Below, in pieces: positions 1 through 7,934 of a DNA stretch of 64,000 nucleotides. Under the pieces are notes generated by a model. It saw only the letters and a program-made list of their open reading frames with translations. It was not told the DNA's origin and searched no databases. Position numbers and translations under genes: made by a program. Within the stretch, counting starts at the first letter, position 1. Each line of letters begins with the position of its first letter. The stretch lies in NCBI RefSeq assembly GCF_000337175.1, contig NZ_AOIJ01000061.1:1-64000 (forward strand), in the 5' to 3' direction. Source of the stretch: Natrinema gari JCM 14663. GTDB taxonomy: Archaea; Halobacteriota; Halobacteria; Halobacteriales; Natrialbaceae.

Positions 1-299
1 GCAGCCGACCCGAAACTTCCGATCGCGTCGTTGATCGCGGTCGCGTGCGCTTCGACCGTCAGCGAGTTCATGTCGGTCCCCGGATCATCGATCCGGACGG
101 GCGTGATCTCGGCGACGCCGATCGCGATGCGATCGTCGGCCCGTAGCGTCGCGGCCAGTTCCTCGCGCCGGTCGGGCGTGAGCCGTTTCGAGTCCCTGAT
201 CCCGTCGGGAAGGGCGACCGGGTCCTCGAGATGGACGGCCGCGGCGAACATCGATCCCAGGGCCGGGCCTTTTCCCGCTTCGTCGACGCCGAAGGGCAT
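1..299 (-). CDS. rnhB: Ribonuclease HII, N-terminal part (runs off the window)
   Basis: Reading the minus strand from an ATG at 299 gives about 99 residues that start with MPFGVDEAGKGPALGSM. The DEAGKGP segment is the RNase HII motif holding the first acidic catalytic residues, and RDSKRLTP follows as expected. RNase HII cuts the RNA strand of RNA-DNA hybrids and removes single ribonucleotides from DNA, using two metal ions. The gene continues beyond the left edge, so the C-terminal half with the remaining catalytic acids is not visible. It is transcribed in the same direction as pus10, which lies upstream of it. The start is secure because the motif sits at residue 6, as in archaeal homologues. 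Confidence 0.9.
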   Translation of the reverse strand, partial: MPFGVDEAGKGPALGSMFAAAVHLEDPVALPDGIRDSKRLTPDRREELAATLRADDRIAIGVAEITPVRIDDPGTDMNSLTVEAHATAINDAIGSFGSA

Positions 300-396
300 A
301 CCCGTCCGCTCGAAGGGCGAAGGCAAAACGGTTGTGACTCGGCCGAGTAGCCGATCGCAGAGCTAGCGGCCGCGTGGCCGCTCGTCTCGTCGCCGA

Positions 397-537
397 CTAA
401 CCGCAGTCGGCGACGATCGCTTCGATGTCCTCCCAGTCGAACGCCGAGACCGAGCGATCGGCGTGAACCGCGAAGAACGCGGTCTCGGAGAACGGGCCGA
501 ACTCCCGCTGGGTGAGCCAGACGCCGTCCGCCCCTCG
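397..537 (-). pseudogene. Coding-like remnant in frame after the pus10 stop codon
   Basis: Directly after the TGA that ends pus10, the same reading frame continues for 46 codons to a TAG. The translation looks like a real haloarchaeal protein C-terminus: it contains GVWLTQREFGPFSETAFF and ends SAFDWEDIEAIVADCG, with the usual GC-rich third codon positions. No ATG, GTG or TTG occurs in frame after the TGA, so it cannot be an ordinary independent gene as it stands. It may be the tail of a small protein whose start was lost, or it may mark a sequence error. I do not recognise the family. Stop-codon readthrough is possible but has no other support. Confidence 0.35.
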
Positions 538-1887
538 TCAGCGTTCGCTCGGCTCGTCTCTGAAGTACTCCTCGTGCTCGAACGGCTCGTCCTCGCCTTC
601 GACGCCGGTCACGTCCAGCGCCGTCACCTCGGCGTCGGTCTCGAGCAGGCCCGCCAGACTCGGCTCCGTCCGTCCGTTGTCGCTGCTGATGAGTTCTTTC
701 ACGTAGAGGCCGCCCTCGCCGTGGAGCCGTACTTCGGCCTCGGTCGGCGACCGCAGGTCGCCGTCGATCCCGTAGACAGTCCGTTCCCGGGTGAGTCCCG
801 CCCGCCGGTGGTCGACCCGCTCGGGGGTATACTGGTCGACGGTCGTCCCCTCGAGTTCGGCGAGCGCGGTCTCGAAGGCATCCTCATCGACCGGCTCGGC
901 GAACTCCACGTCGGCCCGGTAGTGTTTGCTCGCGTCGTGTTCCTTGACGCGCTCGACCATCTCGTAGGTCGCCAGCCGGAGCCCCTCGACCTCGACCGCA
1001 CCCTCGGCGGCCTCGTTGATCTCCGCCTCGAGCGCCTCGGGGTCGGGATCGCGAAACCGGGGGCGTTTCACTTCGAGGACGAACGGCCGGCCTCCCTCGA
1101 GCATGCGGGCGTCGACGTCCTCCCGGCCCGCGCCGTGGAACGTGCCCTCGTCGCCGTTCATGGCGTCGACGACGTACGGGCGGACGACCTGTTCGACGCT
1201 GGTCTCGTACATGTACCCCGAGCCGCCGCAGTAGTCACAGGGCTCTTCGCCGTCGTCGCTAAGTTGGCTCCCGCTGCCGCCACACTCCCGGCAGGGCCAC
1301 TCGGTTTGGGGGATGTCCCGCTCGAGTTTGCGGTAGCGGCCGTAGACGAACGCGGGGTTGATCTGGACGTCGACCGCGTGACCCGTGACGGAGTCCGACT
1401 CGAGGGCCTCGAGCGGGTCGAACCCCGCGAGATCGATGACGGCGAGGACGTCGGGCCGGTCGAAGTCGACCTCGGTCTCGGTCGTCGCGCCGACGCGCCG
1501 GCCGACTTCGCGGTTCAGTTCGCGTTTCATCGACTCGCCGACATCGGGCTCGAGGCCGGCGTCCTCCCGAAGCAGGCGTTCGTTCTCCTCGACCAGCGGC
1601 GGGACGCGGGTGCCGACCTGGTAGGTGGCGAACGCGGTCCCCTCGAGTGCGTCGACGATCGTCTCGGCAACGGCATCGAACGTGCCGCAGTACCCCTCAC
1701 AGACCCAGCAGTCCGCGGGGTCGGTGGACTCGAAGTCATCGTCGTCGGCGAGTGCGACCGTCGTCCGTAGCGCCCGGCCGCGCTCGGCGTTGGTCAGCCC
1801 GAAACTCCGCTCGGCGAAGGGCCGCCCCAGACAGGAGTCACAGACGGCTCCGGTCGCCAGCAACTCGCGGGCGTCTTCCGTGATCAT
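538..1887 (-). CDS. pus10: tRNA pseudouridine(54/55) synthase Pus10
   Basis: This 449-residue protein isomerises uridines 54 and 55 in the T-loop of archaeal tRNA. An N-terminal zinc-binding region has cysteine pairs at about residues 16-19 (CDSC) and 60-67 (CWVCEGYC), followed by the THUMP-like part. A second cysteine cluster with a CxxCGGSG pattern lies near residues 199-224. The catalytic motif GAGREDVDARML is at about 252-263, with its conserved aspartate, and LEVKRPRFRD follows. Length and order match archaeal Pus10. The start is the ATG at 1887. The trmY gene, whose enzyme methylates the pseudouridine made at position 54, lies about 3.6 kb away on the other strand. Confidence 0.95.
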   Translation of the reverse strand: MITEDARELLATGAVCDSCLGRPFAERSFGLTNAERGRALRTTVALADDDDFESTDPADCWVCEGYCGTFDAVAETIVDALEGTAFATYQVGTRVPPLVEENERLLREDAGLEPDVGESMKRELNREVGRRVGATTETEVDFDRPDVLAVIDLAGFDPLEALESDSVTGHAVDVQINPAFVYGRYRKLERDIPQTEWPCRECGGSGSQLSDDGEEPCDYCGGSGYMYETSVEQVVRPYVVDAMNGDEGTFHGAGREDVDARMLEGGRPFVLEVKRPRFRDPDPEALEAEINEAAEGAVEVEGLRLATYEMVERVKEHDASKHYRADVEFAEPVDEDAFETALAELEGTTVDQYTPERVDHRRAGLTRERTVYGIDGDLRSPTEAEVRLHGEGGLYVKELISSDNGRTEPSLAGLLETDAEVTALDVTGVEGEDEPFEHEEYFRDEPSER

Positions 1888-2033
1888 GTCTCGAGCATCG
1901 GGGGGCCGCGGGTAACACGTTTTCCCTTCACCGGGAGCACGAGGGATCGCCGCGTTGGCTGCGATTCACCGCCCGCGTGAACGCGCCGGCCGTGAGTCCG
2001 GACGTTCAAATGGATCGGCTCCTATCTCCCCTC

Positions 2034-3149
2034 ATGCAGGATTTCCGACTGGATCGGCGCTCCTTTCTCGCCGCCGCGAGCGCCGGACTCGCCGGTGTTG
2101 CGGCCGGTTGTGCCGAACCACAGGCCGACAGCTCGATCGAAGGGGACTCCTCGTACGATCCCAACCACGACAATCTCGCGACTGGCTCGGCGTTCACCGA
2201 ACTCTACAACGCCATCATCGAATCGGTCACGCAGGTCCGTGTCTTCGGGATCGAGGACCCCGACACCGGTGTTGAGGGGCGCGGGCAGGGCTCGGGCTTC
2301 CTCTACGACGAGACCCACGTCGTCACCAACGACCACGTCATCGGCAACGGCGACGCGGCCGACATCCAGTACATCAACGGCGACTGGGCCGGTACCAGAC
2401 TCGTCGGCCGCGACTACCACAGCGATCTGGCCGTCCTCGAAGTCGATCACGTTCCAAGCGGCGTGCCGCCGCTGTCCCTGAGCGAGCACCGCCCCGTCGT
2501 CGGCCAACAGGTCGCTGCGGTCGGCAACCCCTACGGGCTCGAGGGATCGATGTCCGCGGGGATCGTCAGCGGCGTCGACCGGAGACTTGACATCCCACAG
2601 CGACAGTTCTCCTTCTCGAACGTCATCCAGACCGACGCCGCAGTCAATCCCGGCAACAGCGGCGGGCCGCTCGTCGATCTCGAGGGGGAAGTTATCGGCG
2701 TGATTAACGCCGGCGGCGGCGACAATCTCGGCTTCGCCGTCTCGGCACGGCTCGCGGAGCGCGTCGTCCCCGCGCTCATCGAGTCCGGGTCGTACGACCA
2801 TTCGTATCTGGGGACCCGACTCAGGTCCGTCGATCGACTCGTCGCCGAGGCGAACGACCTCCCCGAGGCGACTGGCGTTCTCGTTACCGCCATCGTCGAC
2901 GGCTCGGCCGCCGCGGGCGTCCTCGAGCCGTCACGGCGGGCCATCGAGCGACGCGGCGAATCGATCCCCGTCGGCGGCGATGTCATTCTGGCGATGGACG
3001 GCGAACCGATCCCCGACCGTCATGCGCTTTCGACGCACCTCGCACTCGAGACCAGTCCCGGCGACACGCTCTCGGTTCGGCTTCGGCGGGACGACGAGAC
3101 GATCACCCGTACCCTCACGCTCGGCGCTCGGCCGTCGGTCTCGCGGTAG
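2034..3149 (+). CDS. HtrA/DegP-type serine protease, Tat lipoprotein with PDZ domain
   Basis: A secreted trypsin-like protease of the HtrA family, 371 residues from the ATG at 2034. The N-terminus has a twin-arginine signal (LDRRSFLAAAS) and a lipobox ending in GC, so it should be exported folded and anchored to the membrane by lipid. The catalytic triad is visible: His101 in VTNDHVIG, Asp131 in HSDLAVLEV and Ser209 in NPGNSGGPL. About residues 265-371 form a PDZ domain that would bind substrate tails. Upstream in-frame starts (GTG 1977, ATG 2010) are possible, but an AT-rich TATA-like stretch at about 2006-2012 sits near -25 of the ATG at 2034, and the shorter signal peptide looks normal. 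Likely role: quality control of proteins outside the membrane. Confidence 0.9.
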   Translation: MQDFRLDRRSFLAAASAGLAGVAAGCAEPQADSSIEGDSSYDPNHDNLATGSAFTELYNAIIESVTQVRVFGIEDPDTGVEGRGQGSGFLYDETHVVTNDHVIGNGDAADIQYINGDWAGTRLVGRDYHSDLAVLEVDHVPSGVPPLSLSEHRPVVGQQVAAVGNPYGLEGSMSAGIVSGVDRRLDIPQRQFSFSNVIQTDAAVNPGNSGGPLVDLEGEVIGVINAGGGDNLGFAVSARLAERVVPALIESGSYDHSYLGTRLRSVDRLVAEANDLPEATGVLVTAIVDGSAAAGVLEPSRRAIERRGESIPVGGDVILAMDGEPIPDRHALSTHLALETSPGDTLSVRLRRDDETITRTLTLGARPSVSR

Positions 3150-3441
3150 CGGGCAGGCGACTTTCGGACGGCGCTCGGGCCGGATGCAATCGTTCGAAAC
3201 ATGTCGTTACGTCGTCCGGGAGCCCGTGGTCCGTCGTCTGTACGCCGTTGCGCACCCCGAGTCGGTCCGTAGCGAACGCGTACACGTCAGCACCGGTCGA
3301 ATTCTTCTCCGAGCGATCGAACCGGTTGAGTCGAATCGGTCTCGACCGCTCCCGTCCGAATTCGCGCCGTTAACATCTTGATAACAATAGTAGTGGCTCC
3401 GGTAGCACTCGTCGGCGCGAGTATCCGTCGCCAGAGACACC

Positions 3442-3633
3442 ATGACCGATGCCGACTGCCACACGCCAGACGGTGAGGAACCGACTGTCGAGTTCGATCA
3501 CGTCATCGTCGAGAACGACGACGCCCCCGACGAGTGTGCACTCTTTCCGCATGCGGCCAGCGAGGACGAACTGACGACCGCCTGGATCGCGGCGTACGAC
3601 GACTCGTTCGTCGCCCTCGAGTCGATGCGGTAG
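3442..3633 (+). CDS. DUF7511 domain small protein
   Basis: A 63-residue acidic protein of a haloarchaeal family of unknown function. The central pattern VIVENDDAPDECALFP followed by EDELTTAWIAAYDD and a C-terminal FVALESMR is characteristic of the DUF7511 family as I remember it. There are no membrane segments or signal peptide. It is followed 7 bases later by a small membrane protein gene in the same direction, so the two are probably cotranscribed. A second, related protein is encoded at 13325-13552. Confidence 0.8.
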   Translation: MTDADCHTPDGEEPTVEFDHVIVENDDAPDECALFPHAASEDELTTAWIAAYDDSFVALESMR

Positions 3634-3640
3634 GCGGACG

Positions 3641-3829
3641 ATGCACCTGAGCCGTCCCGTTACGGCTGCCGCCTTCTGGCTCGGTACCCTCCTGCCCGTC
3701 GTCTATCCTCCCGTCATCGTCGCCGGGATCGACTCGCTGAGCCGCCTCTCCCTGTTCGTCGGTCTCGTATCGATCCACGCGCTCGCCCTCGTCGTCGGCC
3801 ACGACTATTCGGGATCGCGATCCCGGTAA
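3641..3829 (+). CDS. Small membrane protein, two helices
   Basis: A 62-residue protein with two hydrophobic stretches, at about residues 7-29 (AAAFWLGTLLPVVYPPVIVAG) and 33-53 (SRLSLFVGLVSIHALALVV), and a short arginine-rich tail. It begins just after the DUF7511 gene and is probably in the same transcript. I recognise no family. Codon use is like that of neighbouring genes, which supports it being real. A role in the membrane can be inferred only from its hydrophobicity. Confidence 0.55.
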   Translation: MHLSRPVTAAAFWLGTLLPVVYPPVIVAGIDSLSRLSLFVGLVSIHALALVVGHDYSGSRSR

Positions 3830-3961
3830 CTCCGGGCGCGTCTCCCTCTCTTTTCGACCTGTCGAACGCCGAGACCACTCGAGTCGGCAGTCCGTCCCGA
3901 TTCGGGACGGGTCACTGCTGCGTAACAAAGGGCTAAATAGTGTGTTATGGTACCACTACAC

Positions 3962-4120
3962 ATGAAAACGCGGTGCCCACTCTGCCACCGAACGGTTCCC
4001 GGCGACACACAGCACTGGTGTCGCTGCGGCAAAGCAATGGATCCACGGTGTTACGACGCACACCGTGACTGGTGTGCGGTCCATGGCGACGATCGCTGGA
4101 TCGGCGCGCTCGAGCGGTAG
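3962..4120 (+). CDS. Zinc-finger microprotein (52 residues)
   Basis: An ATG at 3962 opens a 52-residue frame starting MKTRCPLCHRTVPGD, with CRC, one further Cys, and CAVHG later. The cysteine and histidine spacing suggests one or two zinc sites, as in the CPxCG-type microproteins common in haloarchaea. An AT-rich TATA-like element (CTAAATAGTG, about 3933-3942) lies roughly 25 bases upstream, fitting a leaderless or short-leader transcript. The protein is isolated on the plus strand, facing another zinc-finger gene on the minus strand at 4193-4378. Function unknown; such proteins are often regulators or adaptors. Confidence 0.65.
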   Translation: MKTRCPLCHRTVPGDTQHWCRCGKAMDPRCYDAHRDWCAVHGDDRWIGALER

Positions 4121-4192
4121 CGGCGGTTCAGTCCCGACGAATGGCGGGAGCCGGACGACGGGCTCCGCCGTCGGCCGACTGACCGCGGGACC

Positions 4193-4378
4193 TCAGTCGA
4201 GCGAAGCCGACCAGACCTGTACCCGCGGCGTTCCGCAGCTATCACAGACGATCGCCCTGTTGTCCTTGTACCGGCCCCGCTCGAGTTCGCCGTCCGAACA
4301 GTGGTGACAGGCTCGTCCCTCGAGGAGCGCGAGCAACTGCTGACGGCCGCCGGCGTCCGCGGACTCGGAGTTCGCCAT
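4193..4378 (-). CDS. HVO_A0556-family zinc-finger protein
   Basis: A 61-residue protein with two knuckles, CHHC in LLEGRACHHCSDGELE and CDSC in RAIVCDSCGTPRVQVW. This matches the layout I remember for the HVO_A0556 family of small haloarchaeal zinc-finger proteins. I prefer the ATG at 4378 (MANSESADAGG). A GTG at 4393 would add MCEHC, which contains an extra CxxC but is not typical of the family. No partner gene is obvious. DNA binding has been suggested for such proteins but is not shown by this sequence. Confidence 0.75.
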   Translation of the reverse strand: MANSESADAGGRQQLLALLEGRACHHCSDGELERGRYKDNRAIVCDSCGTPRVQVWSASLD

Positions 4379-4472
4379 ACAGTGCTCACACACCGGATCG
4401 CGGGGAAACGGTTGGCCATGCCTATGCAGCGTCGCGAGACGGGACGAGTCGAAGCGCCTATGCCGATCACCG

Positions 4473-5039
4473 ATGTACGACCGCGGGATGTGGCCCTGGG
4501 GACACCTCGCCGTTGCCTACCTGTTGTACACCGTCGGTAGCCACCGTCGATTCGGGCGGCCGCCACGTGCCGTCCCGGCGATCGCGCTCGCCATCGGCTC
4601 ACAGACGCCGGACCTGATCGACAAACCGCTCGCGTGGAACTTCGGCATCTTGCCCGGCGGCCGGACCCTCGCACACTCGCTGTTCGTCGCCGCCCTCCTC
4701 GTCCCGGCCGTCCTCCTCGTCACGGATCGACTCGAGGGCCGCGCGGTCGGCATTGCCTTCCTTGTCGGCTACTGCTCGCACCTCCTGGCGGACGTTCCGC
4801 CGGCGGTCCTTTCGGGGGAGTTCGCCCACGCCGCCTATCTCCTGTGGCCGGTCCTCGAACAGCCCCCCGAAGTGCCGGTCGCCGGCATCCTCGACGCCAT
4901 CCTCCACTACTACGCGCTGGGGCCCTACGAATGGGTCCAGTTCGGTCTCTTCGCCGTCGCCGTCCTCGTCTGGTATCGCGACGGCCTGCCCGGCCTCAGA
5001 CTGCTCGACGGGCGACCCGGGCGACGATCGAGCGCGTAA
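4473..5039 (+). CDS. YdjM/DUF457-type membrane-bound metal-dependent hydrolase
   Basis: A 188-residue polytopic protein with about four hydrophobic segments. Conserved polar spots are typical of the family: an N-terminal WPWGHLAVAYLL with His, SQTPDLIDKPLAW with Asp residues, RTLAHSLFVAALL with His, and CSHLLADVPP with His and Asp. These residues are thought to bind a metal at the membrane face. The family is described as inner-membrane putative hydrolases, but no substrate is known in archaea. An alternative start five codons later (ATG at 4488, MWPWGH) is equally plausible. The gene stands alone. Confidence 0.8.
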   Translation: MYDRGMWPWGHLAVAYLLYTVGSHRRFGRPPRAVPAIALAIGSQTPDLIDKPLAWNFGILPGGRTLAHSLFVAALLVPAVLLVTDRLEGRAVGIAFLVGYCSHLLADVPPAVLSGEFAHAAYLLWPVLEQPPEVPVAGILDAILHYYALGPYEWVQFGLFAVAVLVWYRDGLPGLRLLDGRPGRRSSA

Positions 5040-5070
5040 TGCTTCTCGTCCCGCCGTCTACCGGCACTGT

Positions 5071-5388
5071 CTACTCGAGCGACCGCTCGAGACCTGGCGC
5101 GCCTCGGTAGACCGAGACGGTCCCCTCGCTCGTGATAACGATCGTATGCTCGTCGATCGCGAACTCGAGAACGATGTCGCGATCGGTCGCCGCGGCGTGT
5201 TCGAACAGGGCGACCATCGCCTCGGGCTCGACCCGGTCGAAGAGCGTCGGCCGATCGTCCATCGACCGGTCGTCGACGGCGGCGATCGCGTCCACCACCG
5301 TCGGAATGATCGCCGCCGGCTCGTCGTATGTCACGCTGACTCGGGGGCCGCCGTCCGCGAGCACCGTCTCGCCGTTCGAGCGGGTCAT
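5071..5388 (-). CDS. HalOD1 output domain protein
   Basis: A 105-residue single-domain protein. The opening strand TVLADGGPRVSVTYDEP, then helix residues IPTVVDAIAAVDD, then LFDRVEPEAMVALFEHA and a closing hairpin IDEHTIVITSEGTVSVYRG, fit the halobacterial output domain 1 family. In larger proteins this domain follows receiver or PAS modules, so a signalling role is inferred. The start is chosen as ATG 5388 because a clear TATA box (ATAATATATATC, about 5418-5430) lies about 35 bases upstream; a TTG at 5412 would sit almost on that box. Confidence 0.8.
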   Translation of the reverse strand: MTRSNGETVLADGGPRVSVTYDEPAAIIPTVVDAIAAVDDRSMDDRPTLFDRVEPEAMVALFEHAAATDRDIVLEFAIDEHTIVITSEGTVSVYRGAPGLERSLE

Positions 5389-5417
5389 AAAATGCAACTT
5401 ATTCTCACTCAAAGATA

Positions 5418-5430
5418 TATATTATCGATG
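5418..5430 (-). promoter_or_regulatory. TATA box of the HalOD1 gene
   Basis: An AT-only run (ATAATATATATC on the minus strand) stands out in GC-rich surroundings about 35 bases before the ATG at 5388. It is placed as an archaeal TATA element and decides the start choice of the HalOD1 gene. Confidence 0.65.
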
Positions 5431-5515
5431 TTTTCACCGATCGAGACGCGGAATCGATCGGGGGCCGCTCGAGGCGAACCGTGGCAGCTATTCCCCCTGT
5501 CGGCCTTGAACCCCT

Positions 5516-6118
5516 ATGCGCCAGTTCGTACTCATTGGTCACGACATCCCCACGGAGCCCGACTTCTCGCTGGACGACCTCGCGGGCGGAGCCGGTCGCC
5601 TCGACGCGCTCTGCCGGTCGATCACCGCCGCGTTCGTCACCTCTCATGGCATCCGCGAAACCGTCCGCGTTCACCTGGTTGCACAGGACGAACTCACCGT
5701 TACTTTCGACGGGAGCGACCTCCGGCGGCTCAACCCCGACGAGCGCAGCACCGCCGCGCTGGTCCGGACGGCCCTCGAGCACCGCGACGAAGCCATCGGC
5801 GCGCTTCCCGCGGAGCCCAGTCCGGGGATCGAGGTCTACCGCCGCGGCTTCGAGGGCACGCTCGAGGAACTCGCCGCCGATGGCCCGGTCGTCCACCTCC
5901 ATGAGGACGGCGAGGCGGTCGTCGACGTCGGCCCGGACGCGCTCGAGGACGGGGTTTTCGTGCTGTCGGATCATCACGACTTTACGGCCGAGGAGGCGGA
6001 CCTGCTCGAGGCCGTCGCCGATCGCCGGCTTCGACTGGGTCCCGAACTCCTGCACGCCGATCAGGCGATCACTGTCGCACACCACTTCCTTGATACGGAC
6101 GGGTACGAGCGGTTTTGA
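5516..6118 (+). CDS. trmY: tRNA (pseudouridine(54)-N1)-methyltransferase TrmY
   Basis: A 200-residue SPOUT-class methyltransferase that uses S-adenosylmethionine to convert pseudouridine 54 of tRNA to N1-methylpseudouridine, the archaeal equivalent of ribothymidine. The start MRQFVLIGHDIPTEPDFSL is typical of TrmY. The C-terminal half holds the trefoil-knot cofactor site (VFVLSDHHDFTAEE and RLRLGPELLHADQAI). Length matches the family. The enzyme needs pseudouridine 54, which Pus10 (538-1887) makes. A tRNA gene lies 103 bases downstream on the same strand. Confidence 0.95.
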   Translation: MRQFVLIGHDIPTEPDFSLDDLAGGAGRLDALCRSITAAFVTSHGIRETVRVHLVAQDELTVTFDGSDLRRLNPDERSTAALVRTALEHRDEAIGALPAEPSPGIEVYRRGFEGTLEELAADGPVVHLHEDGEAVVDVGPDALEDGVFVLSDHHDFTAEEADLLEAVADRRLRLGPELLHADQAITVAHHFLDTDGYERF

Positions 6119-6221
6119 GCTCGATTTCGGTGGAAGACGGCTCGGGGGACCGGAGCCCCGTCGGGCGGTTCGAGGACCGATCCGGAAGCGTTAAACGATC
6201 GGACGCGTACACTTAGAATGC

Positions 6222-6294
6222 GGGCCGGTGGGGTAGCTTGGTATCCTTCGGCCTTCGGGTGGCCGTAACCGCGATTCGAATTCGCGCCGGCCCA
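6222..6294 (+). tRNA. tRNA-Pro (anticodon CGG)
   Basis: The 73-base segment folds as a tRNA. The acceptor stem GGGCCGG pairs with CCGGCCC before discriminator A. The anticodon stem CGGCC/GGCCG encloses the loop TTCGGGT, giving anticodon CGG for proline. The T arm is CGCGA-TTCGAAT-TCGCG. CCA is not encoded, as is usual in haloarchaea, and there is no intron. A short pyrimidine run (CTTTTC) follows immediately and may help termination. Confidence 0.95.
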
Positions 6295-6375
6295 CTTTTC
6301 CCCACGTTCGTTCCTCCAGCCCATGGCTTTCGGCCGGTCGGACCCGCGTTCCCGTGGGCGACGCGAACGAGAACA

Positions 6376-6519
6376 CGTGAGACGAGCGAAACGACTCTTG
6401 CGTGCGTCGAATGCACGCCGATACGCTTTCGCTCCTCCGGTGCAGACGATGTCGAGCGGGATCCGGTCCGACCGTTCAGCCGCGGTCCGTGCGAGTCGTC
6501 CGGCTGTCCGCGATACTGA
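6376..6519 (+). pseudogene. Possible zinc-finger protein remnant after tRNA-Pro
   Basis: In one frame the segment reads RETSETTLACVEC, later SGADDVERDPVRPFSRG, and ends PCESSGCPRY with a stop at 6519. Two Cys pairs at sensible spacing and natural composition suggest the tail of a small zinc-finger protein. The only in-frame start codon lies inside the tRNA gene (TTG at 6238), so an intact gene is unlikely. It may be a truncated remnant, or chance. Nothing else in 6295-6631 looks coding apart from the promoter of the next gene. Confidence 0.25.
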
Positions 6520-6631
6520 TGGTAGGTCCCGCTTGCTGTCGCCGGCAGCACGACGATGACCTATCGAAACCGGCGAATTGTTATTTTAGTGAAAAGACTT
6601 AAATTCCAATTCGTGGGGCGTTGTTGATGCA

Positions 6632-7879
6632 ATGTCGAAAAACGAACCGTGGCGCTCGAGCAGGGACCGACGATCAGTTCTGAAAGGACTCGGTGCGGTC
6701 GGTGCAACTTCGGTAGCGGCAGTCACGCTGTCGGGCACCTCTACGGCGGCGTCGACCCAACGAGGCGAGACCGCAGCGATTCCCGAGTCCCTCGCACGAG
6801 CGGTTGCAAAGGCGAGAGTCGACTACAAGAGCCGACACGAGCACTTCGCGGAGTTCGATCCGAACGGCCTCGCGGACCCGGAACTGTTCTACGCTGCCGT
6901 CGATCGGAACGGAGCACGAGAGTATCTCCCGGCCGCGTGGGTGTTCCCGATCGAGACTGACGGGACGGAGGTCGGCCACATCGCAATTGGCGCGCAACCG
7001 TGGCTTCCGCCGGTGATTCGCTGTGGGACCGGAGTGGCCCCTCAGCATCGCGCGGCCGAGCTGACCATCGCCGGAAATAGTGTCGAGCGCTCGGACGCCG
7101 ACGCGTCCCGATTCGTCTACAAGCACCCGATGCTGTTCGGGCTCGAGCTGCAGTCGGACGGTCACCGTCACCCGGTATTCGTCGATCTGTACAGTGGTGT
7201 CACCACTACTGTCGATGATGTCCCACCCGACGAGCCCTCGAAAATGGAGACATCGCAGGCCGAGGCACAGTGGCAGGGGATTCGACAGTCCAGGACCCGA
7301 AACGAGACGCTCTCGTATAGCGCCTCCTCGAGCGAGAGTATCAGCGGTGTCCCGAACTGGGACGGTGACGTGTGCAGTGCCGGCTGGATCGGGTGCTCGC
7401 CCGCCGCCGGGTCGATGGTCGTCGGGTACCACGAAGACATCACGGGAGTGGATTGCGATCTCATGGATGAGTTGGCCGATGAGATGGGCACGGATGACAA
7501 AGGAAGGACCAAGCCGTGGAACATTCCTGACGGCATCGAGAGCCACGATTCGTCGTACGCTGCACACAACACCTACCACGGACGACGGTCGGAGATCATG
7601 GACGAGATCGACTCGGGGCGGCCGTGTATCGTGAGCTACTGGGGCGATAAAGCGTCGACAGTTTCGGCGGAATCGGGGAACGTCGACTTGCCGGACTGGG
7701 TCCCGGAGCTAGTCGGTCACTCGGAGACCGTTGTCGGGTACGAGCAAGACGACAATTCGTGGTGGGACCCTACCGAGCCGTCGTTGCATGTGACGACACA
7801 CGACACGTACGGTGACGTCAACGAACTCACGTTCACGTCGACTTCGGTGTCGTTTTTCATCACATCGATCGCTCCGTAA
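6632..7879 (+). CDS. Tat-exported C39-like cysteine peptidase family protein
   Basis: A 415-residue exported protein. The twin-arginine signal (RDRRSVLKGLGAVGAT, then a hydrophobic stretch ending STAAS) covers about residues 11-41. A mixed domain of about 200 residues follows. The C-terminal half resembles the Peptidase_C39_2 family (papain-like fold): Cys255 in GCSPAAGSMVVGYH is the likely nucleophile and His363 in GHSETVVGYEQD the likely base. ISGVPNWDGDVCSAGWIGC just before the nucleophile is typical. Substrate unknown; it may cleave peptides outside the cell. An AT-rich promoter (TTATTTTAGTG, about 6580-6590) precedes it. A four-helix membrane protein gene follows in the same direction. 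Confidence 0.75.
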   Translation: MSKNEPWRSSRDRRSVLKGLGAVGATSVAAVTLSGTSTAASTQRGETAAIPESLARAVAKARVDYKSRHEHFAEFDPNGLADPELFYAAVDRNGAREYLPAAWVFPIETDGTEVGHIAIGAQPWLPPVIRCGTGVAPQHRAAELTIAGNSVERSDADASRFVYKHPMLFGLELQSDGHRHPVFVDLYSGVTTTVDDVPPDEPSKMETSQAEAQWQGIRQSRTRNETLSYSASSSESISGVPNWDGDVCSAGWIGCSPAAGSMVVGYHEDITGVDCDLMDELADEMGTDDKGRTKPWNIPDGIESHDSSYAAHNTYHGRRSEIMDEIDSGRPCIVSYWGDKASTVSAESGNVDLPDWVPELVGHSETVVGYEQDDNSWWDPTEPSLHVTTHDTYGDVNELTFTSTSVSFFITSIAP

Positions 7880-7934
7880 CTCCTCGTCCAGCACCCCAAA
7901 AATAAAACCGGCCAATAAACGTAGTACAGCCAAC

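Noticed and set aside
463-1770. Long plus-strand open frame of 435 codons
   Set aside because: It lies exactly antisense to pus10, which has clear motifs. GC-rich codons leave the opposite frame free of stops.
2022-2801. Minus-strand open frame opposite the HtrA gene
   Set aside because: No motif or domain; the plus strand carries a full catalytic triad.
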